Shown: one piece after another, positions 19,581 through 30,151 of the stretch
Layout: every line of letters begins with the position of its first letter
Position numbering within the stretch: position 1 is the first letter of the stretch
DNA from: Natronohydrobacter sp.
Lineage (GTDB): Bacteria; Pseudomonadota; Alphaproteobacteria; Rhodobacterales; Rhodobacteraceae
Direction: 5' to 3'
DNA: 64,000 nt
NCBI GenBank assembly: GCA_030603695.1
Contig: JAUVXF010000014.1
Span: forward strand, 1-64,000
Program-made: the position numbers and the translations under genes
The notes under the pieces: generated by a model
Told to the model about the DNA's origin: nothing
The model's input: only the letters and a program-made list of their open reading frames with translations
The model's database searches: none

Positions 19581-19615
19581 GCGCGCCTTGCCCCCTCAAT
19601 GGGGGCAAGGCGCGC
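19581..19615. terminator. Strong GC hairpin between convergent edd and protease genes
   Basis: A perfect 15-bp stem (19581-19595 with 19601-19615) with loop tcaat in the gap between two convergent genes. It lacks a T-run, so termination is inferred from position and stem strength. Confidence 0.6.
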
Positions 19616-19627
19616 CCTTCCCATGGC

Positions 19628-20320
19628 CTAGCTTTCCGGCGAAAGCTTCCAGCGCGCGGCGTTTTCGTCAATGGCGCGAATACGCTCTTCGCTTTTGGGG
19701 TGGCTCAGCAGCCATGCAGGCGCGCCGCCGCCGACACCCACCAGCCCTTCCAACTTGCGAAAGAGTGATTTTTGCGGCTCCAGCCCGATCCCGCATTTCA
19801 CCAGCAGCGCAGAGGCATAGGCATCCGCCTCATATTCGTCATCCCGGCTTAGCCGCGCCATCAAAAGCGTGGTGATGAAATTGGCAATAATCACCCCGAT
19901 ACCCGGCAAAAACCGGTTGAACACCGTCGCAAGCGCCATGCGGATCGCATTCGTGCCCTGAAAATCAATCATCCGCTTGCGGGTATGGCCCAGGGCCACA
20001 TGGCCCAATTCATGCGCGATCACGCTGGCCATTTCTTCTGCCGAAACCTCGCCTGCGCGGTATTTGTTGTAAAATCCGCGCGTGATGAAAATGCGCCCAT
20101 CCGGGGCGGCAAGGCCGTTTACCGGCTCGATCTCATAGATATGAACAACAATCTTGTTCACGCCCACGGCTTGCGCCATGCGGTCGGTCAGCGCTTTCAG
20201 ACGCGCATCGGCCAAGGGCGATGAGCGCGCATCCAACTCTTGCTTGGTGCGCCATGCCGAAAACCAGTAAATCACCAGCCCATAGGCCAGCAGAAGCAGG
20301 AAAGGGGTAAGTTTCAACAT
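19628..20320 (-). CDS. M48-family zinc metalloprotease
   Basis: A 230-residue membrane-anchored peptidase. One hydrophobic segment at residues 4-20 ([19 protein letters not shown]) is followed by a soluble domain with the zinc motif HELGH in [18 protein letters not shown], and the third ligand region EYEADAYAS. The start at 20320 (MLKLTPF) is chosen because upstream in-frame codons lack family features. It resembles the short M48 proteins rather than HtpX, which has four membrane segments. Probable role is quality control in the envelope; substrate unknown. Confidence 0.83.
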   Translation of the reverse strand: MLKLTPFLLLLAYGLVIYWFSAWRTKQELDARSSPLADARLKALTDRMAQAVGVNKIVVHIYEIEPVNGLAAPDGRIFITRGFYNKYRAGEVSAEEMASVIAHELGHVALGHTRKRMIDFQGTNAIRMALATVFNRFLPGIGVIIANFITTLLMARLSRDDEYEADAYASALLVKCGIGLEPQKSLFRKLEGLVGVGGGAPAWLLSHPKSEERIRAIDENAARWKLSPES

Positions 20321-20361
20321 GGGACAGATATGGGGCAGGCAAGGGGGTTGGGCAATGGGGG

Positions 20362-21102
20362 TCAGCCCAAAACCAGCGTCACCGCCATCATCGCCGTGAA
20401 AGAGAGTGTGACAATCACACCGATTGTGCTGTGATCGGCGCCTTGATTTGCCTCTGGCAGCAATTCCGAAAAGATCATCCACAACATGGCCCCGGCCGCC
20501 AAGCCAAGGCCCACGGGCAAAAACGGCGCGAAAGCCAGCACGAACAGAAAGGCGGGCACCGCCAGCAGCGGTTGCGGCGCAGAGGATAAGATCGCCCACC
20601 ATGCGGCCTTGCCCACGCTGGCCCCGCGCGGCACCATCACCAGCGCAATCGCCAATCCTTCGGGCACATTATGCAGCGCAATGGCAACGGTGATAAAATC
20701 TCCCAGATCGCGGCCAGAGCCATAGGCCACCCCCACCCCCACCCCTTCTGCGGCGGAATGAACGGTCATTACGCCCATGATCAGGATGATTTTCAGCGCA
20801 TCCGCGCCATGTGTATTGGCCAGGGTGATCCCGTCATGGCCATCGAAATAGCGCTTTGCCAGCCAGATCCCGGCCAATCCCAGAAGCAGGCCCAAAAATG
20901 TGCGGGGTGCGGAAAATTCAAACCCCTCCACCACCAGCGAGAATGTGGCCGCCAGCATAAGACCTGCGGCAACCGCATTGCCTTGCGCAAGAATGCGGGG
21001 GGTAACATTGCGCATGGCCAAAAGCGGCAAGGCGCCCAGCCCTGTCGCAAGCGCGGTAATCGCGGCCGCGACAAAGACCAGCAAGAGGGTTGGGTCTGAC
21101 AT
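20362..21102 (-). CDS. ZIP-family divalent metal transporter
   Basis: A 246-residue inner-membrane protein with about eight hydrophobic segments. The metal-binding pair of ZIP transporters is visible as TVHSAAEGVGVG in one helix and ALHNVPEGLAIAL in the next. A histidine-poor loop separates helices three and four. The start at 21102 has aaagg upstream. Family members import zinc, iron or manganese; which one is not readable. It lies 41 bases upstream of the protease gene on the same strand. Confidence 0.88.
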   Translation of the reverse strand: MSDPTLLLVFVAAAITALATGLGALPLLAMRNVTPRILAQGNAVAAGLMLAATFSLVVEGFEFSAPRTFLGLLLGLAGIWLAKRYFDGHDGITLANTHGADALKIILIMGVMTVHSAAEGVGVGVAYGSGRDLGDFITVAIALHNVPEGLAIALVMVPRGASVGKAAWWAILSSAPQPLLAVPAFLFVLAFAPFLPVGLGLAAGAMLWMIFSELLPEANQGADHSTIGVIVTLSFTAMMAVTLVLG

Positions 21103-21324
21103 GGGATTACCTTTAGAATAATTCCAAAATACCTGCGTAACATGCCGAGTCAACCCTTTGCCGTCACGGGATGCGCGGCATTGGTGCTGCTGATACAGCC
21201 CCGCCCTATGATCTGCCGTAAAACATATCACAGGCTGTGGGCAAACAGGTTTGTTTTCCTGTGCACACTGGCAAAGTGAGCGTTTCCTTTATATAGATTA
21301 CAGAGTGTATGACATGGGGCAGCG

Positions 21325-22527
21325 GTGACAGTCGTTTCCAACTCAGAGGCAAGTTCCTCCCCGCAGGCTCGCAGCGCTGTGGCACCTGACAGGGCAAATA
21401 TCCCGGCGGGCCAGCGCCTGTGGGATCTGAGCGTCACGTCATCGGGTTGGGCAGTGTCGGGCGATGTGACCGTGCGCAGCCTGTCTGGGCTGCAAGAGGC
21501 ACTTCAAAACCCGACACAGCCAGCGACGGGCGAAATCACGCTTGATCTGTCGCAACTGGGGCGGATGGATACCGCCGGGGCCTATGTCCTGGAGCGCGCG
21601 CGCGCGGCCTTGGCCGGGCAGGGGCTGGAGTTGCGTTTTGTCAATCTGTCGCCCGATCACGCCGCGCTTTTGGCGCGGGTGCAGCAGGCGATGCCAAAGG
21701 TCGAAACACAGTCGGCAAATCCGTTCAGCCTTGCGCTGCTGCTTGAAAAGCTGGGCCGCATGGTGGCCGGGGCAGGGCAATTCTTGCTGGAATTGCACGC
21801 CATGCTTGGCCTTTTTATTGCGCGGCTGTTCTGGCTGCTGCGCCACCCGTCCGAATTTCGTCTGACAGCCTTGGTGCATCATTGTGATCAGGTGGGCTGG
21901 AAGGCCATTCCCATCGTGGCGCTGATGTCATTTCTGATCGGCGTTGTGCTGGCCTTTCAGGGGTCGGTGCAATTGCGCCAGTTCGGGGCAGAGATTTTCG
22001 TGATCGACCTGATTGCCATCTCCATCTTGCGCGAACTTGGGATATTGCTGACCGCCATCATCGTGGCCGGGCGCACGGCCTCCAGCTTTACCGCCGCCAT
22101 CGGCTCTATGAAAATGCGTGAGGAAATTGACGCCATGCGCACCTTGGCGATTGATCCTGCCACAGTGCTCTTCGTGCCGCGCATTCTGGCGCTGCTGATC
22201 ACGCTGCCCATTCTGGGGCTTATTGCCAATGTGATGGGCCTGTTTGGCGGGGCCATGATGGCGTGGATAGAGCTTGGCATTTCTCCGGGCATGTTTCTGG
22301 CGCGGCTCTTGGAAGATACCAGCGCGCGCCATGTGCTTGTCGGTTTTGTGAAAGCGCCGGTTTTTGCGCTGATCATCGGTGTGATTGGCTGTCATGCGGG
22401 CATGGGGGTTGGTGGCAATGCCGAAAGCCTTGGGCGGCAAACATCATCGGCCGTGGTGCGCGCAATTTTTGCGGTGATCGTGGCAGATGCGCTGTTTTCT
22501 GTGTTCTTTGCGATGATGGATATCTGA
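21325..22527 (+). CDS. MlaE-type ABC permease with N-terminal STAS domain
   Basis: A 400-residue fusion. Residues about 25-125 form a STAS-like domain (ITLDLSQLGRMDTAGAYVLERAR), the part that is a separate protein (MlaB) in E. coli. Residues about 150-400 are the MlaE permease, with the family segments IPIVALMSFLIGVVLAFQG and EIDAMRTLAIDP. It is the inner-membrane core of a phospholipid transport system between inner and outer membrane. Starts at a GTG; the stop overlaps the ATPase start by one base. First gene of a four-gene operon. Confidence 0.92.
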   Translation: MTVVSNSEASSSPQARSAVAPDRANIPAGQRLWDLSVTSSGWAVSGDVTVRSLSGLQEALQNPTQPATGEITLDLSQLGRMDTAGAYVLERARAALAGQGLELRFVNLSPDHAALLARVQQAMPKVETQSANPFSLALLLEKLGRMVAGAGQFLLELHAMLGLFIARLFWLLRHPSEFRLTALVHHCDQVGWKAIPIVALMSFLIGVVLAFQGSVQLRQFGAEIFVIDLIAISILRELGILLTAIIVAGRTASSFTAAIGSMKMREEIDAMRTLAIDPATVLFVPRILALLITLPILGLIANVMGLFGGAMMAWIELGISPGMFLARLLEDTSARHVLVGFVKAPVFALIIGVIGCHAGMGVGGNAESLGRQTSSAVVRAIFAVIVADALFSVFFAMMDI

Positions 22528-23306
22528 TGGCGGGGGATGTTGTCATATCGCTGCGCGGCATTCGTAACCAGTTCGGGCCACATCTGGTGCATGAAAACCT
22601 TGATCTGGATCTGTATCGGGGCGAGGTGCTGGGCGTTGTCGGTGGCTCTGGCACAGGCAAATCTGTGCTGCTGCGCTGCATTGCGGGGCTGCGCCCGCCG
22701 CAGGCCGGGCAGATTACGATATTCGGCCAAGACGCGCTGCACTGTTCCGAGGCAGAGCGGCGCGAGATTGATGCGCGTATGGGCGTGATGTTTCAGGATG
22801 GCGCGCTGTTTTCCAGCCTGACTGTGCGCGAGAATGTGGAAGTGCCGCTGCGCGGTATTCGCGGGCTGGATGCGGGGTTGCGCCGCGAATTGGCCGATCT
22901 GAAAATCTCCATGTCCGGGTTGCCCTATGCGGCGGGTGACAAATACCCGTCCGAATTGTCGGGGGGCATGCGCAAGCGCGCGGGCCTTGCCCGCGCCTTG
23001 GCGCTGGACCCTGAAATCGTGTTTCTGGACGAACCCACCGCCGGGCTAGACCCGATTGGCGCCGCCGCCTTTGACACTTTGATCCGCGCCTTGTCCGAGA
23101 CATTGGGCCTGACTGTCTTTCTTGTCACCCATGATCTTGACACATTGCACGCGACATGTGACCGCATCGCAGTGCTTGCCGAAAAGCGTGTGATGTATAC
23201 GGGCACGATGGCGGATATGCTTCATGTCGAACACCCTTGGGTGCATGAGTATTTCCACGGCCCGCGTGCGCGTGCTGCGCTAGACAGTTTGGAAAGGACA
23301 GCCTGA
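22527..23306 (+). CDS. MlaF-type ABC ATPase
   Basis: A 259-residue ATPase that powers the Mla-type lipid transporter. Walker A is GGSGTGKSVLLRC, the Q-loop MFQDGALFSSLTVREN, the signature LSGGMRKRAGLARAL and Walker B IVFLDEPTAGLDP, followed by the switch histidine in LVTHDLDT. The MRKR wording of the signature is typical of MlaF. Start is the ATG that overlaps the permease stop (TGATG). The frame is open further upstream, inside the permease gene, but that is a shadow. Confidence 0.94.
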   Translation: MAGDVVISLRGIRNQFGPHLVHENLDLDLYRGEVLGVVGGSGTGKSVLLRCIAGLRPPQAGQITIFGQDALHCSEAERREIDARMGVMFQDGALFSSLTVRENVEVPLRGIRGLDAGLRRELADLKISMSGLPYAAGDKYPSELSGGMRKRAGLARALALDPEIVFLDEPTAGLDPIGAAAFDTLIRALSETLGLTVFLVTHDLDTLHATCDRIAVLAEKRVMYTGTMADMLHVEHPWVHEYFHGPRARAALDSLERTA

Positions 23307-23309
23307 GCG

Positions 23310-25022
23310 ATGGAAACACGCGCAAATTATGTTTTGATCGGTATCTTTGCCGCGCTGGGCTTTCTGGGGGTGCTGGGCTTTTTTCTGGCCTTTGGCAAGT
23401 TCCAGTTGGATCGCCAATTTGCTTATTACGAGGTGCGCTTTGAGAGTGTTGCGGGGCTGTCGCGGGCCTCTGATGTGCGGTTTGCCGGGCTGTTGGTGGG
23501 GCAGGTGGTGGAAGTTCAGCTTGCGCCCGAAGGCGATGGCACAGTCTTGGTGCGGCTGGAGGTGGATCGCGCCACCCCTGTGCGCGCGGATTCCATTGCC
23601 ACTGTGGACAGTTCCGGCATCACAGGCGTTTCCTTCGTGGCCATATCGCCGGGCACGCCCGAAGCCATGCTGATCAATGACCGCTCTGATGCGCCGCGGC
23701 TGGAGGCCGGGCGTTCCACCATCCAATCCCTGACCGAAGGCGCGCCGCGTATCATGGATGAAACCCTGCGCGTGCTGGAGCAGGTAAACCGGCTGCTGGG
23801 CGATGAAAATCAGGTAAAAGTGGCAAATATCCTGACCAATGTCGAACAATCCTCTGGAGAATTGTCGCGCGCTCTGGATAATTTTTCGGCCTTCACAGAT
23901 ACGATCGCCGCTGCGACTGATACGTTTGCCGAGTTCAGCAATAATTTGTCACCCATTCTGTTGCAGGCCGAAAAGACAGTGGAAAGCCTGCAATTTGCCG
24001 TTGATGAATTCGCACTTCTTGCAACGGAAGCGCGCATCACCTTTGAAACCGGAACCGAGACTTTGCAGAATGTGGATGCCTTTATCGAAGATGATCTGAC
24101 AGGCATGGTGGCCGATCTGCGCCGCGCTGCCGATCAGGTGGGCGCAGAGATAGAGGCTTTCTCGCAAGAAGCGCAGGCGATGTTTACTGAATTCTCGCGC
24201 ACGGGGGCCGCGGCAACCGAACGTCTGGTGGCCCTTGATCCCGCCCTTGCCCGGCTGGAGCCGCTTTTGGCGCGCGCCGATACCACCTTTGAAACCGTAG
24301 AGCGTATGGCCGCCAATGTGGATGCGCTGGTGGTGGGTGATGGTGCGGCACTGGTGGCCGAGGCCCGCGAGATGGTGCGGATGGCGCGCGATGCCACCGC
24401 CGCGATTGCAACTGTGGCTGAAACCGATCTGCCCTTGATCATGGCGGATGTCCGTGCGGCCACGGGCGATATTCGCGCCGTTGTCGCCACTGTGGGCGAG
24501 GATCTGGCGCTTGTATCTGGCCGGGTGGAAGAGCTAAGCGCGGGGGGGCTGCGCACACTGGATCAGGTGACGGAAACCTTTGCCAATGCCAATGTCACAC
24601 TGGGCGCGATCAATCGCGCGCTGGAAACCAGCGAAGGCGCGATTGCTGCCGCAGAGCGCGCCTTTGATGGCGCCGACCGCGTGATAAATGAAGAGATTGG
24701 CCAGATCACGGCGGATTTGCGCGATGTGCTGGCCCGTTTGGGGCAAGCGGTGGATGCGGTTTCAGAAGATATTCCCGAAGTGACAGCCGATTTGCGCCGC
24801 ACTGCGGAAAGTGCCGCGCGCGCCTTTGATGATCTGGGGCAGATGGTGCGCGACAGTTCTGGCCCGGTGCGGGATTTCACCACTGCTGGCCTGCCCAATA
24901 TCACCCAGCTTGCGCGCGAAACGCGCGGGCTGATTGGCAATCTGGATCGGCTTACCCGCCAGATCGAACGTGATCCCGCGCGTTTCCTGCTTAATCGCCA
25001 GACACCGGAGTTCAGAAGATGA
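23310..25022 (+). CDS. MCE-domain lipid transport protein (MlaD-like), long form
   Basis: A 570-residue periplasmic protein held by one N-terminal membrane helix (residues 8-28). The MCE domain follows at about 38-115 (RFESVAGLSRASDVRFAGL, then DSSGITGVSFV). The remaining 430 residues are long helices with many TVE, DLRR and AAD repeats, likely an extended coiled tube or needle. E. coli MlaD is only about 180 residues, so this resembles the long needle-type MCE proteins such as PqiB/LetB in size, but with one MCE domain. It begins 4 bases after the ATPase. Confidence 0.9.
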   Translation: METRANYVLIGIFAALGFLGVLGFFLAFGKFQLDRQFAYYEVRFESVAGLSRASDVRFAGLLVGQVVEVQLAPEGDGTVLVRLEVDRATPVRADSIATVDSSGITGVSFVAISPGTPEAMLINDRSDAPRLEAGRSTIQSLTEGAPRIMDETLRVLEQVNRLLGDENQVKVANILTNVEQSSGELSRALDNFSAFTDTIAAATDTFAEFSNNLSPILLQAEKTVESLQFAVDEFALLATEARITFETGTETLQNVDAFIEDDLTGMVADLRRAADQVGAEIEAFSQEAQAMFTEFSRTGAAATERLVALDPALARLEPLLARADTTFETVERMAANVDALVVGDGAALVAEAREMVRMARDATAAIATVAETDLPLIMADVRAATGDIRAVVATVGEDLALVSGRVEELSAGGLRTLDQVTETFANANVTLGAINRALETSEGAIAAAERAFDGADRVINEEIGQITADLRDVLARLGQAVDAVSEDIPEVTADLRRTAESAARAFDDLGQMVRDSSGPVRDFTTAGLPNITQLARETRGLIGNLDRLTRQIERDPARFLLNRQTPEFRR

Positions 25023-25657
25023 TCCTGCCACGCCGTTTTTTTCTGCTTGGGGCCAGTGCCCTGCCGCTCTTGACGGGCTGTGGCGCGATTTCCGCGCTCA
25101 ATGAGGCAACCACCGCGCTGGATGCGTTTGAACTGCGCGCGCCTGATCTGCCACAAGCGGGCCGCACCCTGCCGCGCGGCCTGAGCATAGAGCCGCCCAG
25201 CACTTCTGGTGCGCTGGAAAGCGACCGCATTCTGATCAAGCCCAATGCCGTGCAATCGCTCTATCTGCCCGGTGCGCGCTGGTCGGACAAGGCGCCGCTC
25301 ATGTTCCAGACTGTGATGTTGCGCGCGTTCGAGGATACGGGCGCGCTGTCCTATGTCGGGCGCAGGCCCCTTGGTGGGGTGGGCGATGTGGCGCTGATTT
25401 CGGAAATCACCGATTTTCAGGCCGAACTTGGGCCAGATGGGCGCAGCGCCACAACCCGTATCCGGCTGACCGCGCGCATGGTGCGCGAGGCCGATGCCCG
25501 CGTTCTTGCGCGCCGCAGCTTCGAGGCTTTGGCCCCCGCCCAAAGCACAGATACGCTGGAAATTGTGCAGGCGTTCAACATGGCCTCTGACGCGGTGCTG
25601 AATGACCTTGTGCGCTGGGGGTTGGATGTGATGGGTCTGCGTTTGCCGCAGGTGTAA
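25019..25657 (+). CDS. ABC-type transport auxiliary lipoprotein (PqiC-like)
   Basis: A 212-residue lipoprotein. The signal peptide ends in the lipobox LLTGC, with the cysteine at residue 21, and the mature start GAISALN is consistent with outer-membrane sorting. The body matches the ABC transport auxiliary component fold (PF03886): RILIKPNAVQSLYLPGARWSDKAP and a late RRSFEALAPAQ. It probably joins the tip of the MCE needle to the outer membrane. It overlaps the MCE gene by ATGA and ends the operon. Confidence 0.9.
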   Translation: MILPRRFFLLGASALPLLTGCGAISALNEATTALDAFELRAPDLPQAGRTLPRGLSIEPPSTSGALESDRILIKPNAVQSLYLPGARWSDKAPLMFQTVMLRAFEDTGALSYVGRRPLGGVGDVALISEITDFQAELGPDGRSATTRIRLTARMVREADARVLARRSFEALAPAQSTDTLEIVQAFNMASDAVLNDLVRWGLDVMGLRLPQV

Positions 25658-25699
25658 CCCTGCGTAAGGTGTTTTTGAAGACTTGTTGAAAGGCACATT

Positions 25700-26278
25700 G
25701 TGCTGCGCCGTTTATATGATTGGACTTTATCGCTTGCGAGCCACCCCCACGCGCTCTGGGCATTGGCCTTTGTGGCCTTCATCGAAAGCTCTGTCTTTCC
25801 GATCCCGCCGGATGTGCTGATGGTTGCCATGATCGTCGCGCGCCCGTCGCGCGCCTTTGTGATTGCGGCTGTGGCCACGCTGGCCTCTGTCGCGGGGGGG
25901 CTGGCAGGGTATTGGATTGGCTATAGTGCATTTGAAACACTGGGCCGCCCGGTTTTGGAATTTTACGGCAAGGATGCCCATTTTGCAGAATTTCAGGCCC
26001 GTTATAACGATTGGGGCGCTTGGGCGGTGTTGATCGCGGGTGTAACGCCCTTTCCCTATAAGGTGATTACAATTCTGTCTGGGGTTACTGCGCTATCGCT
26101 GCCAGTGTTCATAGCCGCCTCTTTTGTGGCGCGGGCTTTGCGGTTTTTTATTGTGGCCGCGCTGTTGTGGAAATTTGGCGCACCCATTCGTGATTTCATC
26201 GAAGCGCGACTGGGGCTTGTCTTTTCCCTGTTCATGGCGTTGCTGTTGGGCGGGTTTTTGGTAGTGAGGTATCTATGA
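25700..26278 (+). CDS. YqaA/DedA-family membrane protein
   Basis: A 192-residue inner-membrane protein with four to five hydrophobic segments. It has the DedA-superfamily features FIESSVFPIPPDVLM and, later, GVTPFPYKVITILSGV, which form the re-entrant loops proposed to carry the transport site. Family members act in lipid carrier or phospholipid flipping. It starts at GTG 25700, 43 bases after the lipoprotein gene, and overlaps dsbB by ATGA, so it is made with dsbB. Confidence 0.85.
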   Translation: MLRRLYDWTLSLASHPHALWALAFVAFIESSVFPIPPDVLMVAMIVARPSRAFVIAAVATLASVAGGLAGYWIGYSAFETLGRPVLEFYGKDAHFAEFQARYNDWGAWAVLIAGVTPFPYKVITILSGVTALSLPVFIAASFVARALRFFIVAALLWKFGAPIRDFIEARLGLVFSLFMALLLGGFLVVRYL

Positions 26279-26739
26279 CGCGCAAACAGATGCAGGTTTT
26301 GGCGCTGGTAGGGTCTGTCGGCCTGTTGCTGGGGGCACTGGCCTTTGAATATATTGGCGGAATGGCCCCGTGTGCGCTGTGCATCTGGCAGCGCTGGCCG
26401 CATGTGCTGGCGCTGCTGGGCGTGGGCGGGCTGGCCGTGGCAAGCCCGGTATTCCCCCTGATCGGGGCCATGGGCGCGGCAACGTCCGGCGGAATTGGCG
26501 TTTATCACACAGGGGTAGAGCGTGGCTGGTGGCCGGGGCCATCCAGTTGCAGCGCGGGGGGCAATCTGTCGGGCCTGACGCCGGAAGAATTGCTGGCGCA
26601 GATCATGGCCGCGCCTGTGGTGCGCTGTGACGATGTGGCATGGGAAATGCTGGGCCTGTCCATGGCCAGCTGGAACGCTGTCGCCTCTTTCACGATTGCC
26701 GCGCTGTGGCTGGCCAGCTTGCGTAGCGGGCGGGCGTAA
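26275..26739 (+). CDS. dsbB: Disulfide bond formation protein B
   Basis: A 154-residue four-helix inner-membrane protein that reoxidises DsbA and hands electrons to quinone. The first redox pair is CALC in MAPCALCIWQRWPH (about residues 33-36), with the quinone-site arginine just after. The second pair is formed by cysteines in GPSSCSAGG and VVRCDDVAW. Length is slightly shorter than E. coli DsbB. No dsbA is nearby. Confidence 0.9.
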   Translation: MTRKQMQVLALVGSVGLLLGALAFEYIGGMAPCALCIWQRWPHVLALLGVGGLAVASPVFPLIGAMGAATSGGIGVYHTGVERGWWPGPSSCSAGGNLSGLTPEELLAQIMAAPVVRCDDVAWEMLGLSMASWNAVASFTIAALWLASLRSGRA

Positions 26740-26821
26740 GGGTTCGTTGGCCCATATCGCGGCGGCCATGGGGCTTGGCGGGGGGGCTATGTGAGAACAG
26801 GCCGCAGGTGGAAAACGGCAC

Positions 26822-26856
26822 CAAGCGCAAGCCGCCGCGCCGCGCGCTTGCGCTTG
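26822..26856. terminator. Hairpin between convergent dsbB and the ATL-like gene
   Basis: An 11-bp inverted repeat (26822-26832 with 26846-26856) with a 13-base GC loop in the convergent gap. There is no T-run, so its role as terminator is only inferred. Confidence 0.35.
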
Positions 26857-26882
26857 CCCGCCAGCCGCTTTGCTGCATTTCC

Positions 26883-27242
26883 TTACACATCTTGGCCAGC
26901 CGCGCCGAAAACCGCGTGCAACTGGCTTGCGTGAAACGCTGCCGCTTCTGGCCCCGTTCCCAGCCCCGTCTCTGGCCCGTCATATAGCCCCAAATCGCGC
27001 GCAACCATGAAATAGCCCCTCGCGGGCAACCCGCCGGATGTGCGGCCCAGAACAACAGACGCGCGCAGGGGCTGGCCCTTGCGCGCGTCCTCAACCATCA
27101 GTGTTTCCAGCATGGCGGTAAGCCGTGCAATCCGCCCTGCCCCTTCCAGCCCAATCTGGGCAGCAAGCGCGCCATAGGTGGTGCATTGGCCCTTTGCGGC
27201 CAGATCATCCAGCGCGGCAATCACCCGCGCCAGATCACTCAT
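26883..27242 (-). CDS. Unrecognised 119-aa protein, ATL/MGMT-like layout, downstream of gyrA
   Basis: I do not recognise a named family with certainty. The first half reads like a winged helix ([23 protein letters not shown]), then [21 protein letters not shown]. This order resembles the DNA-binding half of O6-alkylguanine transferases and their alkyltransferase-like relatives (TTYG, AR, P-x-x-R-V, G-Y), but the reactive PCHR cysteine is absent. A non-enzymatic DNA-damage sensor is one possibility. The gene overlaps gyrA by ATGA, so it is translated behind gyrase. No signal peptide or membrane segment. Confidence 0.7.
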   Translation of the reverse strand: MSDLARVIAALDDLAAKGQCTTYGALAAQIGLEGAGRIARLTAMLETLMVEDARKGQPLRASVVLGRTSGGLPARGYFMVARDLGLYDGPETGLGTGPEAAAFHASQLHAVFGAAGQDV

Positions 27243-29959
27243 GCGTCCTCGCCATCCTCTTCGCCCGTTTCGGCAACACGCGCCACGGAGACAACCTTTT
27301 CCCCGTTCGAGGTGTTGAACACCCGCACCCCGCCCGCAGAACGCGAGCGGAAGGAAATCCCTTCCACCGGCACGCGGATGGATTGGCCCTTGGAGGTGGC
27401 AAGCATCACCTGATCGGACATTTCTACCGGGAAGCAGGCCACCAGCGCACCGCCGCGCATGGCGCGATCCATGGCCGCCACGCCCATACCCCCACGGCCC
27501 CGCACAGGGTAATTGTGGCTGGATGACAGTTTGCCCATGCCGGCCTCTGTGATTGTCAGGATCAAATCCTCACAAGCCGACATTTCGGCATAGCGCTCTG
27601 GCGAAAGCGCGCCCTCTGCGGCGTCTTCCTCGTCCTCGCCGTCATCTTCTGTCACGCCTGCCATGGCGCGGCGCATTTTCAGATAGGTTGCGCGCTCTTC
27701 CGGGGTGGCCTCGAAATGGCGGATCACGGCCATGGACACAACGCTGTCGCCATCGCCCAGCCGCACACCGCGCACGCCCGTGGAATCGCGGCCCTTGAAC
27801 ACCCGCACATCTGTGGTGCGGAAGCGGATTGCGCGGCCAGAGGCGGTGACAAGCATGACATCATCCCCCTCATCACAGATGCGCGCATTCACAAGGCTGA
27901 CATCCTCTGGCAGCTTCATGGCGATTTTGCCATTGCGCATGACATTGGTGAAATCCGACAGCGCATTGCGCCGCACATCCCCCGCAGATGTGGCAAAGAT
28001 GATTTGCAGATTGTCCCATTCTTCTTCCGGGCGTTCCACAGGCATGATGGCGGCAATGCTGACGCCGGGGGTAATGGGCAGGATATTGACCATTGCCTTG
28101 CCGCGCGCATTGCGCCCGGCAAGCGGCAGACGCCATGTTTTCAGCTTATAGACCATGCCATCGGTGGTGAAGAACAACAGCTGCGTATGGGTATTGGCCA
28201 CGAATAGCTGGGTGACGACATCATCATCCTTGGTGGACATGCCCGACAGCCCTTTGCCGCCCCGGCGCTGGGCGCGGAATTCGCCCAAGGGGGTGCGCTT
28301 GATATAGCCGCCAGAGGTGATGGTCACGACCATATCCTCGCGCTCTATCAGGTCTTCATCATCCAGATCACCGGCCCAATCCACAATCTCTGTGCGGCGT
28401 GGCACGGCAAATGCGGCGCGCACCTCTGACAGTTCGGTGCTGATAATTTCCATCACCCGCACGCGCGAACGCAGGATATCCAGATAATCCTTGATCCTGG
28501 CGGCCAGCATTTCCAGCTCGTCCGTCACTTCCTTTACGCCCATGGCTGTCAGGCGTTGCAGGCGCAATTCCAGAATTGCACGGGCCTGCACTTCAGAGAG
28601 GTTATAGGTGCCATCCTCATTCATGGTATGGCTGGGATCATCGATCAGGCGGATATAGGGCGCGATATCCAGCGCAGGCCAACGCCGGGTCATCAGCTTT
28701 TCGCGCGCCTCTGCCGGATCGGCAGAAGCGCGGATTGTCGCCACGATCTCATCCACATTGGAAACCGCAACTGCCAGACCGCACAGCACATGGCTGCGCT
28801 CTCGTGCCTTGTTCAATTCATAGGCCGTGCGCCGCGTGACCACTTCCTCGCGGAAGCTGATGAAGGCGGTCAGGAAATCGCGCAGCGTCAGTTGCTCTGG
28901 TCGCCCGCCATTCAGCGCCAGCATGTTGCACCCAAAAGAGGTTTGCATCGGCGTGAAGCGGAACAACTGGTTGAGCACCACATCGGGCGTGGCATCGCGC
29001 TTCAACTCTATCACCACACGCACGCCCACGCGGTCGGATTCGTCGGCAACAGAGGAAATGCCGTCGATCTTCTTTTCGCGCACGGCATCCGCGATTTTCT
29101 CGACCATGGTGGATTTGTTCACCTGATAGGGGATTTCATCCACGATGATGGCGAAACGATCCTTGCGCAGTTCCTCGACATGGGTTTTGGCCCGGATCAG
29201 AACCGAACCGCGCCCTTCCAGATAGGCTTTGCGCGCGCCAGAGCGGCCCAGAATCAGCGCGCCTGTGGGGAAGTCGGGCGCGGGCACATATTCCATCAGA
29301 TCTGTATTTGTCATATCCGGGTTTTCAATCAGTGCCAGCGTGGCATCCACCACCTCGCCCAGGTTATGGGGCGGGATATTGGTGGCCATGCCAACGGCAA
29401 TGCCGCCTGCACCATTGACAAGCATATTGGGAAAGCGCGCGGGCAGAACTGTGGGTTCACGGTCGCGCCCATCGTAGTTATCCTGAAAATCGACAGTGTC
29501 CTTGTCGATATCGGCCAAGAGGGATGCGGCGGCCTTGTCCATGCGCACTTCGGTATAGCGCATGGCGGCGGCATTATCGCCATCCATAGAGCCGAAATTG
29601 CCCTGACCATCCAACAGCTTCAACGACATCGAAAACGGCTGCGCCATCCGCACCAGCGCGTCATAAATCGCGCTATCGCCGTGGGGGTGGTATTTGCCCA
29701 TCACATCGCCCACAGCGCGGGCGGATTTGCGATAGGGCTTGTCATGGGTATTGCCGGATTCATACATCGCATAAAGAATGCGCCGATGCACAGGTTTTAA
29801 GCCATCGCGCAAATCAGGGATTGCGCGGCTGACAATCACGCTCATGGCGTAATCCAGATAAGAGCTGCGCATTTCCTGGGTGATGGAAATTGTTGGCCCG
29901 CTGGGGGCTGCGGGCGGCATTTCGTCCATGTTTTCAGGGGTTTCCGGGCTATCGCTCAC
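27239..29959 (-). CDS. gyrA: DNA gyrase subunit A
   Basis: A 906-residue type II topoisomerase subunit that breaks and rejoins DNA. The active tyrosine is Tyr135 in [11 protein letters not shown]. The quinolone region reads [18 protein letters not shown], with Ser96 and Asp100 at the positions of E. coli Ser83 and Asp87, i.e. the sensitive form. The GyrA box QRRGGKG, needed for wrapping DNA, is present in the C-terminal beta-pinwheel. An acidic insert ([12 protein letters not shown], near residue 775) sits between pinwheel blades. Divergent from the Usg gene. Confidence 0.97.
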   Translation of the reverse strand: MSDSPETPENMDEMPPAAPSGPTISITQEMRSSYLDYAMSVIVSRAIPDLRDGLKPVHRRILYAMYESGNTHDKPYRKSARAVGDVMGKYHPHGDSAIYDALVRMAQPFSMSLKLLDGQGNFGSMDGDNAAAMRYTEVRMDKAAASLLADIDKDTVDFQDNYDGRDREPTVLPARFPNMLVNGAGGIAVGMATNIPPHNLGEVVDATLALIENPDMTNTDLMEYVPAPDFPTGALILGRSGARKAYLEGRGSVLIRAKTHVEELRKDRFAIIVDEIPYQVNKSTMVEKIADAVREKKIDGISSVADESDRVGVRVVIELKRDATPDVVLNQLFRFTPMQTSFGCNMLALNGGRPEQLTLRDFLTAFISFREEVVTRRTAYELNKARERSHVLCGLAVAVSNVDEIVATIRASADPAEAREKLMTRRWPALDIAPYIRLIDDPSHTMNEDGTYNLSEVQARAILELRLQRLTAMGVKEVTDELEMLAARIKDYLDILRSRVRVMEIISTELSEVRAAFAVPRRTEIVDWAGDLDDEDLIEREDMVVTITSGGYIKRTPLGEFRAQRRGGKGLSGMSTKDDDVVTQLFVANTHTQLLFFTTDGMVYKLKTWRLPLAGRNARGKAMVNILPITPGVSIAAIMPVERPEEEWDNLQIIFATSAGDVRRNALSDFTNVMRNGKIAMKLPEDVSLVNARICDEGDDVMLVTASGRAIRFRTTDVRVFKGRDSTGVRGVRLGDGDSVVSMAVIRHFEATPEERATYLKMRRAMAGVTEDDGEDEEDAAEGALSPERYAEMSACEDLILTITEAGMGKLSSSHNYPVRGRGGMGVAAMDRAMRGGALVACFPVEMSDQVMLATSKGQSIRVPVEGISFRSRSAGGVRVFNTSNGEKVVSVARVAETGEEDGEDA

Positions 29960-30151
29960 CAGATCCTCGCACGCTTCTCACCCACTCAAGATGTGGTTGG
30001 GCGTACCTTATCAGAACCATGATATAGGGTGCAATGCCTGCCCGGCCTTTCCTTTGGCAGCCAGCGGGTAACAGTGCCAACAGCATGTATTCATTGAAAA
30101 TTATCTTCCCTCTGGCATGATTCAAGAACCACGAAACCAAAGGGGGCATAG

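Noticed and set aside
28556-29800. A 414-codon plus-strand frame opposite gyrA
   Set aside because: Antisense shadow of a strongly conserved gene; no start signal or domain.
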